Positions 7,930 through 16,952 of a stretch of DNA of 30,137 nucleotides are shown piece by piece. Both the position numbers and the translations under genes were made by a program. The notes beneath the pieces are model-generated. The model saw nothing but the letters and a program-made list of their open reading frames with translations. It was not told the origin of the DNA and made no database searches. Source of the DNA: an uncultured Parafilimonas sp. (GTDB taxonomy: Bacteria > Bacteroidota > Bacteroidia > Chitinophagales > Chitinophagaceae); contig CALAGJ010000200.1 in assembly GCA_937892395.1 (NCBI GenBank), positions 1-30,137 of the forward strand. The letters are read 5' to 3'. Within the stretch, counting starts at the first letter, position 1. Each line of letters begins with the position of its first letter.

Positions 7930-7950
7930 ACGGGCCCCTGTGGGGCCCGT
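7930..7950. repeat. GC-rich perfect hairpin between sugar transferase and glf
   Basis: ACGGGCCCC (7930-7938) and GGGGCCCGT (7942-7950) form a 9-bp stem with a TGT loop. There is no T-tract after it on either strand, so it is not a standard intrinsic terminator. It lies between two co-directional glycan genes and may limit read-through or stabilise an mRNA end. Confidence 0.6.
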
Positions 7951-7971
7951 TGAATTACACCACATTCATAT

Positions 7972-9108
7972 ATGATAAAGGCAGATTTCGTAATTGTTGG
8001 CGCCGGTCTTACAGGTGGCACCATTGCTCGTATTTTAACTGACCATGGTCAGGATGTTGTTTTGTTAGATAGAAAAAACCATGTTGCTGGAAATGTTTTT
8101 GATTATCGCCATGAGGAAAGTGGTGCTATGATTCATAAATATGGCCCACATTATTTTCGCTGTGGTTCAGAAAAAATATGGAATTTTTTAAATAGGTTCA
8201 CTGAATTTTATGATTGGTCTGCAACTATACGTTCATCAGTAAAAGATGACTATTTGAACTGGCCTGTCAATATGGACTATATAGAACAAATAGCAGGTAA
8301 GCCAGAGGAATGGAATTTATTTATGGGTGAGCCATCAAATTTTGAAGAAGCATGTCTTACAAAAATGCCAAGGGCACTCTATGAAATTTTCATTAAAGGT
8401 TACACAGAAAAGCAGTGGGGTGTAAAATGTACTGAATTAGATAAAGAACTTGCAGTAAGGATTACCATCAATAAATCAAATGTAAATACCCTTACGCCAA
8501 ATCATCGCTGGAATGCCCTACCACTAAAGGGATATACAGAAATGGTGCGTAATATGATTGATGGAATACCGCAGCATCTTGAGTTCGATTATTTACTGAA
8601 TAAGGAAAATGTACATGCTGAGAAGATGCTCATCTTTACAGGACCAATTGATGAATTTTTTGGAAATAAATACGGCAAACTAAAATACAGAGGCCAAAAT
8701 CGGAGGGTTGAACATATTAAAGACACTGCCCAACATCAACCATGCATTCAAGTTAATTACCCAAATATTGAAGATCCACGCATTAGAACAATTGAATGGA
8801 AACATTTGATGCATACTTCTGAGAAAGATCAAGTAAATGGAACTTTATTGACACATGAAACACCATTTACTCCAGAAAATGCCAATCAATATGAATATCC
8901 TTTTCCCGATAAGTTGAATAAAAACCTGTACGAGCAATACCGTGCTGATGCAGATCAGTTGGATAATACTTTAATCTGTGGTCGCTTAGGTGAGTATCGT
9001 TATTATGATATGGATCAAGCCATCGGAAGAGCCATGAAATTGGCATCTGGGGTTTTGGAGAAATTTGATATAGAAGAAATGGATTCTGCATCTGTTGAAA
9101 ATAAATAG
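7972..9108 (+). CDS. glf: UDP-galactopyranose mutase
   Basis: The enzyme is a cytoplasmic flavoenzyme that interconverts UDP-galactopyranose and UDP-galactofuranose. The 378-aa protein has the N-terminal FAD-binding motif VGAGLTGGTIAR (residues 8-19) and the DRKNHVAGNVFD block. It also has HKYGPHYFR with the substrate-contacting His, the GYTEKQWG motif, a WNALPLKGYTEMV segment, FTGPIDEFF..KYGKLKYR, and the C-terminal CGRLGEYRYYDMDQAIGRAM. All are diagnostic of Glf, and length is normal. The gene follows the initiating sugar transferase at 63 bp with a strong hairpin between them. Galactofuranose would go into a surface glycan, but no other glycosyltransferase genes lie in this window. Confidence 0.95.
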   Translation: MIKADFVIVGAGLTGGTIARILTDHGQDVVLLDRKNHVAGNVFDYRHEESGAMIHKYGPHYFRCGSEKIWNFLNRFTEFYDWSATIRSSVKDDYLNWPVNMDYIEQIAGKPEEWNLFMGEPSNFEEACLTKMPRALYEIFIKGYTEKQWGVKCTELDKELAVRITINKSNVNTLTPNHRWNALPLKGYTEMVRNMIDGIPQHLEFDYLLNKENVHAEKMLIFTGPIDEFFGNKYGKLKYRGQNRRVEHIKDTAQHQPCIQVNYPNIEDPRIRTIEWKHLMHTSEKDQVNGTLLTHETPFTPENANQYEYPFPDKLNKNLYEQYRADADQLDNTLICGRLGEYRYYDMDQAIGRAMKLASGVLEKFDIEEMDSASVENK

Positions 9109-9587
9109 AAAGTTAATATCATAAAATTGTTGCTGCTTTTGCGTTAGGGTTTAGGAATTAATCAAATATTTATTTTTGGTATTCCTGAATTTCTATTCGC
9201 TTCATTTGAAGTGATAAGCCCACAGCCATGAGGAATGAATGACGAGGACTTGATGCATAAAGTCCGAATCCAATGGGCATCCCCAAATTTTTAGGAATTA
9301 TTTTACATTGATATAATGGATGATTGTTTTATTTGATAACAGGGCTTATTGTTGTATTCATTAATTACATGCTCTCTTTGTATTCCCAATTAACCACACC
9401 ATAAACTACCAATTATCTTTTGCACTAATAGTGCATACTCTTCCAAATGTGCAAAGCAAAAAGTGTATAGCTGAAAAGGTTTCTCTATACTTTCAAAAAG
9501 CAACATATTGCAAACAGTTATATCCTTCCATAAAAACGAGGACATTGCTAAAAAAATGATGCTTCGCAATAAAAATTGATATACCTC
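9109..9587. other. Intergenic region containing one copy of a dispersed repeat
   Basis: The notable content is the degenerate repeat copy at about 9225-9286 (listed separately). A small inverted repeat, TGCACT-AAT-AGTGCA, lies at 9421-9435. An in-frame TTG at 9576 extends the following galactanase frame, but the ATG at 9588 is the better start. No credible protein gene is visible. Confidence 0.5.
9225..9286 (-). repeat. Dispersed Bacteroidota-type repeat, degenerate copy A
   Basis: Read on the plus strand, this segment resembles the reverse complement of the contig-end sequence 30083-30137. The two share an identical CGAGGACTTGA core (9243-9253), followed by an alignable stretch (ATAAAGTCCGAATCCAATGGGCATCCCC against ATA-GCCCG-GCCCAAAGGGACACGCC). 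They also share a GAGGA(A/G)TG-like left part. I recall similar segments with a GGATAGCCCG core scattered through Bacteroidota genomes, but could not check that. Strand is given relative to copy B as plus. Confidence 0.55.
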
Positions 9588-10630
9588 ATGTATGCTAAAT
9601 TTTTCCTTTGTGTATTGCTAAATGTTTTTTTATCGTCATGTTCTAAAGAAAAAAAATCAAATTCGGATATGACGGAACCAACTCTTACTGCTGATTCATT
9701 TTTTGTAAAGGGAGCTGATATGAGCTGGCTTACAGAAATGGAGGCTGCTGGTATAAACTTTTATTCAACCACGGGTGTGCAGACCGAGCCTATGGCATTG
9801 GTAAAATCTTATGGCATTAATACCATTCGACTACGGGTATGGGTAAACCCTACAAATGGCTGGAATGGCACTGCTGATGTAGTTTCAAAAGCATTAAGGG
9901 CAAAAAGTCTTGGCTTACATATTTTAATAGATTTTCATTACAGCGATGCTTGGGCAGACCCGGGCAAACAAACAAAACCAGCTGCATGGGCATCATTAGA
10001 TTTCATTGGCCTTAAAGCAGCAGTAGCTGCACATACAAAGGATGTATTGAGCCAGTTAAAAACCGCTGGGGTAAAACCGGAATGGGTACAGGTAGGAAAT
10101 GAAACAAATGATGGTAAGCTGTGGCCTGATGGGAAAGCTTCGTCAAATATAAGCAACTATGCACAACTCATAAGCGAAGGTTATGATGCTATAAAAAATG
10201 TATTTCTTGCAGCCAAAGTAATGGTACATCTTTCAAATGGATGGGATAATGCATTGTATCGCTGGAATATAAATGGTCTTATCAGCAATGGAGCAAAATT
10301 TGATATGATTGGTATGTCTTTATACCCGCAATTCGTAGCATCAGGATGGGCAATTGCTAATCAACAATGCTTTGCCAATATGAACGACATAGTATCAAGA
10401 TATAAAAAAGAAGTAATGATTGTAGAAGCAGGAATGCCTGGGATGATGCTGAAACTTGCAAAGCATTTCTTGAAGATCTCATAGCTAAAACTAAACTCGT
10501 GGCTGGCAATAATGGCAAAGGAGTAATTTATTGGGAGCCCCAATGCTATGGTGCTTGGCAGGGTTATTCACTTGGTGCTTTTAACAATAGTGGACAACCA
10601 ACTGTGGCCTTAGAAGCATTTAAAGATTAA
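9588..10630 (+). pseudogene. GH53 arabinogalactan endo-beta-1,4-galactanase, frameshifted
   Basis: The gene encodes a secreted lipoprotein galactanase. Starting at the ATG at 9588 (not the in-frame TTG at 9576), the signal is MYAKFFLCVLLNVFLSSC with a lipobox at Cys18. GH53 hallmarks follow: GADMSWLTEME, NTIRLRVWVNP, ILIDFHYSDAWADPG, VQVGNETNDG with the acid/base Glu, and IVEAGMPG with the nucleophile Glu. At 10440-10442 (GGG) the frame breaks. The zero frame stops at 10484 after an unrelated tail. The frame beginning at 10442 continues DDAETCKAFLEDL and then GVIYWEPQCYGAW and GYSLGAF, the normal GH53 C-terminus, and ends with TAA at 10628-10630. One extra G would restore a protein of about 347 aa. 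This is either a recent mutation or a base-call error. Both catalytic residues precede the break, but the barrel would lose its last strands. Confidence 0.9.
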
Positions 10631-10676
10631 AACCATTATCCCTCTCTTAGATCATTTGACAAGCCTATTACTTCTA

Positions 10677-13600
10677 TTACATTTTTTCCATTTTCCAATT
10701 CAAAATGTTATGCTCTGTATATAGTGTGGCTATGTAATAACCACGTTGTATTGCAGATAAATTAATGCTTGTATTTCCTATCAATTTTTTTACTAAGATA
10801 ACTTGCCCAAGGCTATTTCTAATTTGTAAAGTAGCCTGCTCTGAGGGTTGCAATCCATTTACATAAATTGCTCTATAAAAAGGATTTGGTCTGATGGAAA
10901 ATATGCTTTCTTGCTTTTGTATTTGTATATACTTTGTATTTACTATTGCTACGGGTCGCTTGATATTAATATATTGAAAAATTGTATTATTAAAATCATA
11001 TTGCTCCGGTTGATCTCTACTTGGATTTACTTCTATTTTGAAATTGTATTTACCCGAAGGCAATGCCCTTACATCTAAATTGAAATCAATCCTAATGCTG
11101 TCTCTTGCTTTTAATGCACTTGTTCTTGGTTGCACATAATTATACACTCGGTCCAGCGTATCTATCAACTGAATGTTTACTTTTAGGGGAGTAAAAGCGG
11201 CACTGCTCACATTTGCAAAGACGACATAGCCTTTCAACGTGTCATACTGTGTTTTCACCTGGTGATTAAAATTGAGTTTACTGGGTATTTTCATACCTAA
11301 GTTTGGCGCCAAAACGCCCTCCGGTATCGCATTTCCCAACACTTGCCAACTCTTTAACTGATAGGGCTCCACAGTAACTGTATCAGCCGTACGCAACACC
11401 AATTTAATGTATGGCCATTGCAATACATTGATGGCTGAAATATTCTGTGTATTTTGATTTTTAGGCAATGTATAAAATAAGGAATCTTTGTTTTTACCAT
11501 TGCTGCCAAATATTTGTACTGTGGTTTTATTGTTTGGAGTAATGTCAACGCCCTGCCAGTTCATTGTATTCCAATTGATAGCCGGGCCAAGTAATACTGA
11601 ACTAATACTACCACTGGTATCTCTTGCTTGTAGATTTCCAGAATAACTGATGGCATCATATAAGCCTTTAGAAAAAATAGATACCGGACTAAAACTTCCC
11701 TGATCATTTTTCTTATAAACAAAAATAAATGTGCGTGGCGCATTGAAAGAATCAATCAGCAAACCCTGGTCTTTAAATCTATGGTACAATGAATTTCTAC
11801 TTCCATATAATGCAGTGTCAGCGGCCCACACAGTAGGTGCCCAGTCTTTATTTCCCTGATCATATACCTTTCTAACAGCTACATAAGCACCTGTTGGAAT
11901 GTATTGATCCATAAAGTCCATTGCATTTTTTCTGGTAGCACTTGATTGTGTGCTAAACTCAAAATTTTTAATCCGATGAATGTCACAAGCTGCTGCTGCG
12001 CCAAATGGATTTGTTGTATTTTCAAATACCCTAAAACTTTCAGCATCCATTACATGATAAATAATGCTACTACCCACACAAGCACTCGCACCCGCCAGTG
12101 AGCCATTTACCGAAAAACTAAAATCAATATCCTCCACACCACTTGTGGGGAAGATGGCATTTTGCACATACAAATTATTCGATTTATCCTTCATTAAAAA
12201 TTTTCTATTTGCACTATCTACACTTATGCCATCCAAAACATTATTTGTAAATTGATAAAAATTATTTTGCTCAAAGCCTTGTGGGCTATTGCTTTTAAAA
12301 GAAAATGAAAATACATTCCAGTTATTATTTTTACCGATTTGATCCGGAGCTACTCTCCAGAAATATACCTGATTGTCAAGCGGAAAATCCATTTGTCTAA
12401 ACACGATTAAGCCACCTGTAGAAAACGTTGTGAACCGCCGCTTTATGGTTGAATTAAATGATGATGTTGTATCTATCTCCACTACATATTTTCTTTTAGA
12501 TGTATCATTCAACAGGGCGGTGCTGGCGCAAAGTCTAATTTTATTATTCGAGATGATAGAATAATTATACGGATAAATTGGTTTTAATTCGATAGGATTG
12601 ATACTGATACTAAAATTGGCAACATTATTATTTTCACTGAGCTCTGTTACTTGTTTATTGTCATCAATGATGGCTACATAATTTACTGTACCCGCATCTT
12701 CATTGGGCACTATAGGAATTCGGATTAAAAGCGAATCTGAAGCAGAAATATATTGTAGCCTTCGGCGAAATAGAATAGTACTATCCGTATCATTCAAACG
12801 ATATACGGTACATCTTACAGAATCTTTTACGGCTTTGCCTAAATTAAAAATGCGGAGTTTTATATCTACAAATGCATCACAAATAGATAAGGGTAAATTT
12901 TCTACAACAATATTATTTGCTTGCACCGTATAATCAGGCAAGGCATAGGTATTAAATCGCAAAGCAGGATCTCCGTGAAGGGTATATTGCTGCGCATGCA
13001 TTCGTCCATAAAAATCATTTAAACCTGTGGTTTTTAATGCATTGTCAAAGGATTCTTGTATGATTTCACCCATGGTTTGACCATATTTAGTAACTGCTAC
13101 AGACTTGTATATTTCCTTTGTAAAAATATCTAAGTAGTTTACCACTCCATAGCTACTATTGGATAAATATGCAATGCTACCACGCAACGGAGCCATGATA
13201 AATTTTTCAGACAGTGTAGCAATATTTGAAAGCCTGTTTGCATCGTAATCAAAAATATTTCCTGCCAAACATCCATTTACCAAAAACACAGGATATCGCC
13301 CCACATTATTATAATTGTTTGGATTGTCTAAACTAAAATCAATAGCCTGTGCAGATGAGTGTCCAAAATAAGTAAGCCATGCACTTCCTCTATTATACAC
13401 GTTTGCAAAATTTACGACAGCATCTGCAAATCCTTCTGGGTCTGCTGTTTTACTATACTGACTTACTGCCCCACCAAAAGAAGTGTCTGCAATGATGCGA
13501 TGATAATTATTCATCATCGTATCCAATATTACTCCGAGATAAGGATCATTAGCCCCTGTAAGCAGCAGTACCTGCTTGGCCCATGCTTTATTTTCAATAC

Positions 13601-15323
13601 TATCTGCATCATTATTTTGTTGAGCTTCATACTGTTTTACTTTCTCTAAGTAGATGCCAATTTCTTGGGGTGATACTGCAGATAATCTGCCAATAGGCAC
13701 AGCGGCAAGATCTGAAAATGCGTTCGAGGCCAATAAATGATCAGACCCCGGAAATCCATACGTGGGTACAATATTTAGTTTATCTATCAATGGGTTTTGA
13801 CCCGTCATTCTATAAGCAGCGTATGATACCGCTTTGCCTATGATAAACACATTTTTAATAACAGTTTGAAAATTATTTCTTGCAAATCTCAAAAACTCTT
13901 TTACCGCCAGAGGGTGCATTTTAACTCCATACGCAAATTGATCTTCTAACTGCTCAAGCATATAAATTTTTGCCTGATATGCGCCACCTTCACTGCTGCT
14001 TCTGTATGCCCGATATTGTTCTGCATAATTATCATTTGGGCTAGCGCCCAATAAAGAAGCATTGGTAATAATGATATAATCAGATTGGTTATTTTCATTA
14101 GTAAAATCGGTAAACTGTATAGATTTAAGCAATGGAATATTTTGTGCCGTTGTACCATCACCCCTCGCTAATACCAATTGATAGGCTACCATTGATGGCT
14201 CTGTGAGAAAGCGTAATGTATCCGCAGAAGTATTCAATGCAGTGTATCTTTTTTTGTTAGTAAGGTCATACAACACTGGCGGTGAAATGCCACCGTTAAA
14301 GTTCACCATTTTTATCAACCTTCCTGTTGGTGAAGGCTCCAAGGCAAACTCAAAAATGGATGCATTGCCACAATTAAATTTCCTTTTATAGCTGAGTTCA
14401 ATTTGTCCTACTCTTATTTCATCATTATATTCTGTACAACTGTCTCTCGTAAGAATTGTAACCTGATCATTGATGATTCTTGCTGCAGACAAATTACTGA
14501 AATGCGGAAACGCAGTACTGTAAAAATTCATCTTAACATTAGCGATACTATCTCCATTAAAAAATATTTTTACATTTCTTTCATTTTGGGCATTGCCCAC
14601 CATAGTCATAGCCACGGAGCAGGTTGTACTAATCGTATCTGCCATTAATGATGAAAAAATCTGAGGCAATTCTTTGGTGCTGCATCCACAATTATTTGGC
14701 CTTACAGCTCTACTTGTAAAACCCTCTCCCCTTTCAAAACTGCTGAGGTATAACACCTTGCTATCTACAACACCAAAGCCGTTGTTAATGGCCGATCTAT
14801 AATATCTGCCGAGGGTATAAGTGAAATTTTTTTCTGCTGCAAGCGGCGATGATGATGCATTGTTTGGTGCATCCAGCAAACGAAGATTACTACCCATATT
14901 GGTGGTAAGAAAATAAGTAGATGAGTCTGTGCTCAAACTCCAATTTGTATTAATCTGATATTCAGGAAAAGGATAAAATTCACGATCTATTGTACCATTG
15001 GCTATTTCGCCATAAAATTCTATATAGTCCGATGAGCCAAATATTCCTGTAGTTTTTGATACATAAATGGGTTGTTGTATTCCATTGCTCCACAGTTGAA
15101 ATTGCTCCGCAGGAGTTCCAGATAAACCAGCGGCCGCTATAGTCGGCTGATTGATTCTTACAATCCCTTTTTTTATAGGCGCATTTACTATATCATACCC
15201 AAATGGGCCCACCCGAAATTTAAAATAGGTTTTAGAATAATTAATCCAATTGTTATTATAGGGTTGTGCTTTTGCAGTGCCGAAGCAACAATAAAAAATA
15301 AATAAAGTAAAAAAATATTTCAT
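10677..15323 (-). CDS. C25 (gingipain-type) cysteine peptidase with T9SS C-terminal domain, PorU2-like
   Basis: The frame is open to 15404, but the signal peptide MKYFFTLFIFYCCFGTAKAQ begins at the ATG at 15323, giving about 1548 aa. After a beta-rich N-terminal region there is a peptidase C25 domain from roughly residue 430 to 830 (SDYIIITNASLL, IGKAVSYAAYRM, VPTYGFPGSDHLL, PIGRLSA). The catalytic dyad is His655 in FGHSSA and Cys685 in NGCLAG, with the family's terminal LHGDPALRF. Next come CARDB-like and other beta-sandwich domains, then a type A sorting domain in the last 75 residues (SIRPNPF...GQVILVKKL). The length far exceeds that of typical PorU sortases (about 1100-1200 aa) and fits the long proteins annotated as PorU2. 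It may process or attach T9SS cargo at the surface, or be a cargo protease itself. It stands alone and tail-to-tail with the galactanase. Confidence 0.9.
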   Translation of the reverse strand: MKYFFTLFIFYCCFGTAKAQPYNNNWINYSKTYFKFRVGPFGYDIVNAPIKKGIVRINQPTIAAAGLSGTPAEQFQLWSNGIQQPIYVSKTTGIFGSSDYIEFYGEIANGTIDREFYPFPEYQINTNWSLSTDSSTYFLTTNMGSNLRLLDAPNNASSSPLAAEKNFTYTLGRYYRSAINNGFGVVDSKVLYLSSFERGEGFTSRAVRPNNCGCSTKELPQIFSSLMADTISTTCSVAMTMVGNAQNERNVKIFFNGDSIANVKMNFYSTAFPHFSNLSAARIINDQVTILTRDSCTEYNDEIRVGQIELSYKRKFNCGNASIFEFALEPSPTGRLIKMVNFNGGISPPVLYDLTNKKRYTALNTSADTLRFLTEPSMVAYQLVLARGDGTTAQNIPLLKSIQFTDFTNENNQSDYIIITNASLLGASPNDNYAEQYRAYRSSSEGGAYQAKIYMLEQLEDQFAYGVKMHPLAVKEFLRFARNNFQTVIKNVFIIGKAVSYAAYRMTGQNPLIDKLNIVPTYGFPGSDHLLASNAFSDLAAVPIGRLSAVSPQEIGIYLEKVKQYEAQQNNDADSIENKAWAKQVLLLTGANDPYLGVILDTMMNNYHRIIADTSFGGAVSQYSKTADPEGFADAVVNFANVYNRGSAWLTYFGHSSAQAIDFSLDNPNNYNNVGRYPVFLVNGCLAGNIFDYDANRLSNIATLSEKFIMAPLRGSIAYLSNSSYGVVNYLDIFTKEIYKSVAVTKYGQTMGEIIQESFDNALKTTGLNDFYGRMHAQQYTLHGDPALRFNTYALPDYTVQANNIVVENLPLSICDAFVDIKLRIFNLGKAVKDSVRCTVYRLNDTDSTILFRRRLQYISASDSLLIRIPIVPNEDAGTVNYVAIIDDNKQVTELSENNNVANFSISINPIELKPIYPYNYSIISNNKIRLCASTALLNDTSKRKYVVEIDTTSSFNSTIKRRFTTFSTGGLIVFRQMDFPLDNQVYFWRVAPDQIGKNNNWNVFSFSFKSNSPQGFEQNNFYQFTNNVLDGISVDSANRKFLMKDKSNNLYVQNAIFPTSGVEDIDFSFSVNGSLAGASACVGSSIIYHVMDAESFRVFENTTNPFGAAAACDIHRIKNFEFSTQSSATRKNAMDFMDQYIPTGAYVAVRKVYDQGNKDWAPTVWAADTALYGSRNSLYHRFKDQGLLIDSFNAPRTFIFVYKKNDQGSFSPVSIFSKGLYDAISYSGNLQARDTSGSISSVLLGPAINWNTMNWQGVDITPNNKTTVQIFGSNGKNKDSLFYTLPKNQNTQNISAINVLQWPYIKLVLRTADTVTVEPYQLKSWQVLGNAIPEGVLAPNLGMKIPSKLNFNHQVKTQYDTLKGYVVFANVSSAAFTPLKVNIQLIDTLDRVYNYVQPRTSALKARDSIRIDFNLDVRALPSGKYNFKIEVNPSRDQPEQYDFNNTIFQYINIKRPVAIVNTKYIQIQKQESIFSIRPNPFYRAIYVNGLQPSEQATLQIRNSLGQVILVKKLIGNTSINLSAIQRGYYIATLYTEHNILNWKMEKM

Positions 15324-15525
15324 AGAAAAGATAACATTGGTGCAATGTACAGCCTTGTAAAGAAATAGATATGGTTTTGTTGAAGAATGAGTAGCCGAAC
15401 ACAACCGCTACATTTTTATTGTTCTGCTCAAATTACACACACCCTAACTGCCAGTTATATCAAAATATACCCATCCATCTTAAAAATATATCCATTATAC
15501 CAGTCTGACTTATCTTACACCCATT

Positions 15526-16791
15526 ATGACCATTAGGGATTCTTTTGCTTTAGCATATAATACTGTAAAAAGTAATAAACTTAGAAGTGGAATAACTATT
15601 GCCATTATTGCATTTGGCATAATGGCGTTGATTGCTATCATTACAGCTATACAATCTATGAACGAAAGTTTGCGTAGTAGTTTTGCCACAATGGGCGCAA
15701 ATGGATTTACCATCAGCTATAAAGAAAGTTGGCGATTTGCAAATAACTATGATACCCAAAAAGAGAAAAAGGGAAAAAAGAAAAAACGTAGCGATTTAGA
15801 TAAATATATCACGCTTGCTCAAGCAGAAAATTTCAAAAATGCTTTTAAATATCCTGCCAATGTTGGGCTAGCCATCAATGGTTATAACTCAATTGAAGTT
15901 CATTATAAAAATAAAAAAACTAACCCAAACGTAAGTGTGCGTGGTGGTGATGAAAACTTTTTAGACATCAATGGCTATAAAGTAGAAGTGGGTAGAAATC
16001 TTTCTGTAGCAGAAGTGCAGAGTGGTAGTAACAATTGTTTGTTGGGATATGACGTTGCAAAAAAATTGTTCAATAGTTATCCTGAAAAATCTATAGATAA
16101 AATTATACAAATTGCTGGTGTACCCTATAGGGTAATTGGTCTGCTGGCTCATAAAGGCAGTAGTGCTTTTTTAAGTGCAGATAATATTGTGATTACTTCC
16201 TATAACAATGTAAGAAGATATCAAGGTGCAGATCCCTCTTTTGAAATCGGAATTATTACTTCCGATGTGGTTCAAATGGAAGGTGCCATTGCCGAAGCCA
16301 CAGGTTTATTTAGAGGCATCCGCAGACAGCAACCTATAGATGAAGATAATTTTCAAATACGAAAAAGCGACAGGCTTGCGGAGCAGTTTTTGAGTTTTCT
16401 CGGTAGCATACAAGGTGCTGCTATTTTTATAGGACTCATAACCTTGATTGGTGCTGCCATTGGACTAATGAATATAATGCTGGTGTCTGTAAATGAAAGA
16501 ACCCGAGAAGTAGGTTTGATAAAAGCAATTGGTGGCAAGAAAAAAAATATACGTCAGCAATTTTTGTTTGAGTCTTTAATCATAACCATGTTTGGTGCCA
16601 TCTTCGGAATTATACTTGGAGTGGCAGTGGGCAATCTTTTTGCAATGGTATTGAATGCTGGATTTACTATACCTTGGGGATGGGTGTTTACAGGAATTAT
16701 AATATGTACTGTTGTGGGTCTATTAGCGGGTTTGTGGCCTGCCATAAAAGCTTCAAAACTCAATCCTATTGCAGCATTGCGCTATGAATAA
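15526..16791 (+). CDS. MacB/FtsX-type ABC transporter permease
   Basis: The protein is 421 aa. Its first transmembrane helix is at about 22-43 (SGITIAIIAFGIMALIAIITAI), followed by a large periplasmic MacB-PCD domain. Three helices then make up the FtsX domain: QGAAIFIGLITLIGAAIGLMNIMLVSV, ITMFGAIFGIILGVAVGNLFAMVL and VFTGIIICTVVGLLAGLWPAI. It ends PIAALRYE, the usual MacB/LolC tail. The motif NERTREVGLIKAIGGKKKNIRQQFLFES is the cytoplasmic coupling segment of this family. The periplasmic domain contains a very basic insert, KEKKGKKKKRSD (about residues 75-90). Such permeases work with a separate ATPase in mechanotransmission, lipoprotein release or efflux. No ATPase gene is adjacent, so the partner must be elsewhere. 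The divergent neighbour is the PorU2-like peptidase. Confidence 0.93.
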   Translation: MTIRDSFALAYNTVKSNKLRSGITIAIIAFGIMALIAIITAIQSMNESLRSSFATMGANGFTISYKESWRFANNYDTQKEKKGKKKKRSDLDKYITLAQAENFKNAFKYPANVGLAINGYNSIEVHYKNKKTNPNVSVRGGDENFLDINGYKVEVGRNLSVAEVQSGSNNCLLGYDVAKKLFNSYPEKSIDKIIQIAGVPYRVIGLLAHKGSSAFLSADNIVITSYNNVRRYQGADPSFEIGIITSDVVQMEGAIAEATGLFRGIRRQQPIDEDNFQIRKSDRLAEQFLSFLGSIQGAAIFIGLITLIGAAIGLMNIMLVSVNERTREVGLIKAIGGKKKNIRQQFLFESLIITMFGAIFGIILGVAVGNLFAMVLNAGFTIPWGWVFTGIIICTVVGLLAGLWPAIKASKLNPIAALRYE

Positions 16792-16902
16792 TGATGTATA
16801 TTCTCGATTTTATTTATGTAAAGAGATTTTTATTAACAACATATAAAGCAGGTTGATTTCACTGATGGTTCTATCTATTTAACATTTTTGAAAAAAATAT
16901 TT

Positions 16903-16934
16903 TTTGTCGTTCTAATATTCTTCCATTTACTTTG
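16903..16934 (+). promoter_or_regulatory. Promoter of the membrane-protein/regulator/CreD unit
   Basis: A -33 element TTTG (16903-16906) is followed after exactly 20 bp by TTACTTTG (16927-16934), a one-mismatch match to the TAnnTTTG -7 box. The -7 box overlaps the left arm of the operator-like palindrome at 16929, so a bound repressor would block the promoter. Confidence 0.5.
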
Positions 16935-16952
16935 CGTTTCAAAGTACTTTTA
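16929..16952 (+). promoter_or_regulatory. Operator-like palindrome, copy 1
   Basis: The site has the form ACTTTG-N5-CAAAG-N-ACTTTTA. The CTTTG/CAAAG inverted repeat is perfect and the site ends on the first base of the ATG at 16952. A second site with every fixed base identical, and different spacer bases, lies at 17932-17955 before creD. The winged-helix gene between the two sites is the obvious candidate regulator, as inference. Confidence 0.6.

Noticed and set aside
10430..10460. Programmed ribosomal frameshift in the galactanase
   Set aside because: There is no X-XXY-YYZ slippery site and no obvious downstream hairpin. Mutation or sequence error is simpler.
10848..14648. Several short frames on both strands inside the C25 peptidase gene
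   Set aside because: They are shadows of the long reading frame, have no family signatures and use poor codons.
15324..15404. N-terminal extension of the C25 peptidase
   Set aside because: The signal peptide begins at the internal Met (15323). The upstream 27 residues are not signal-like and would bury it.
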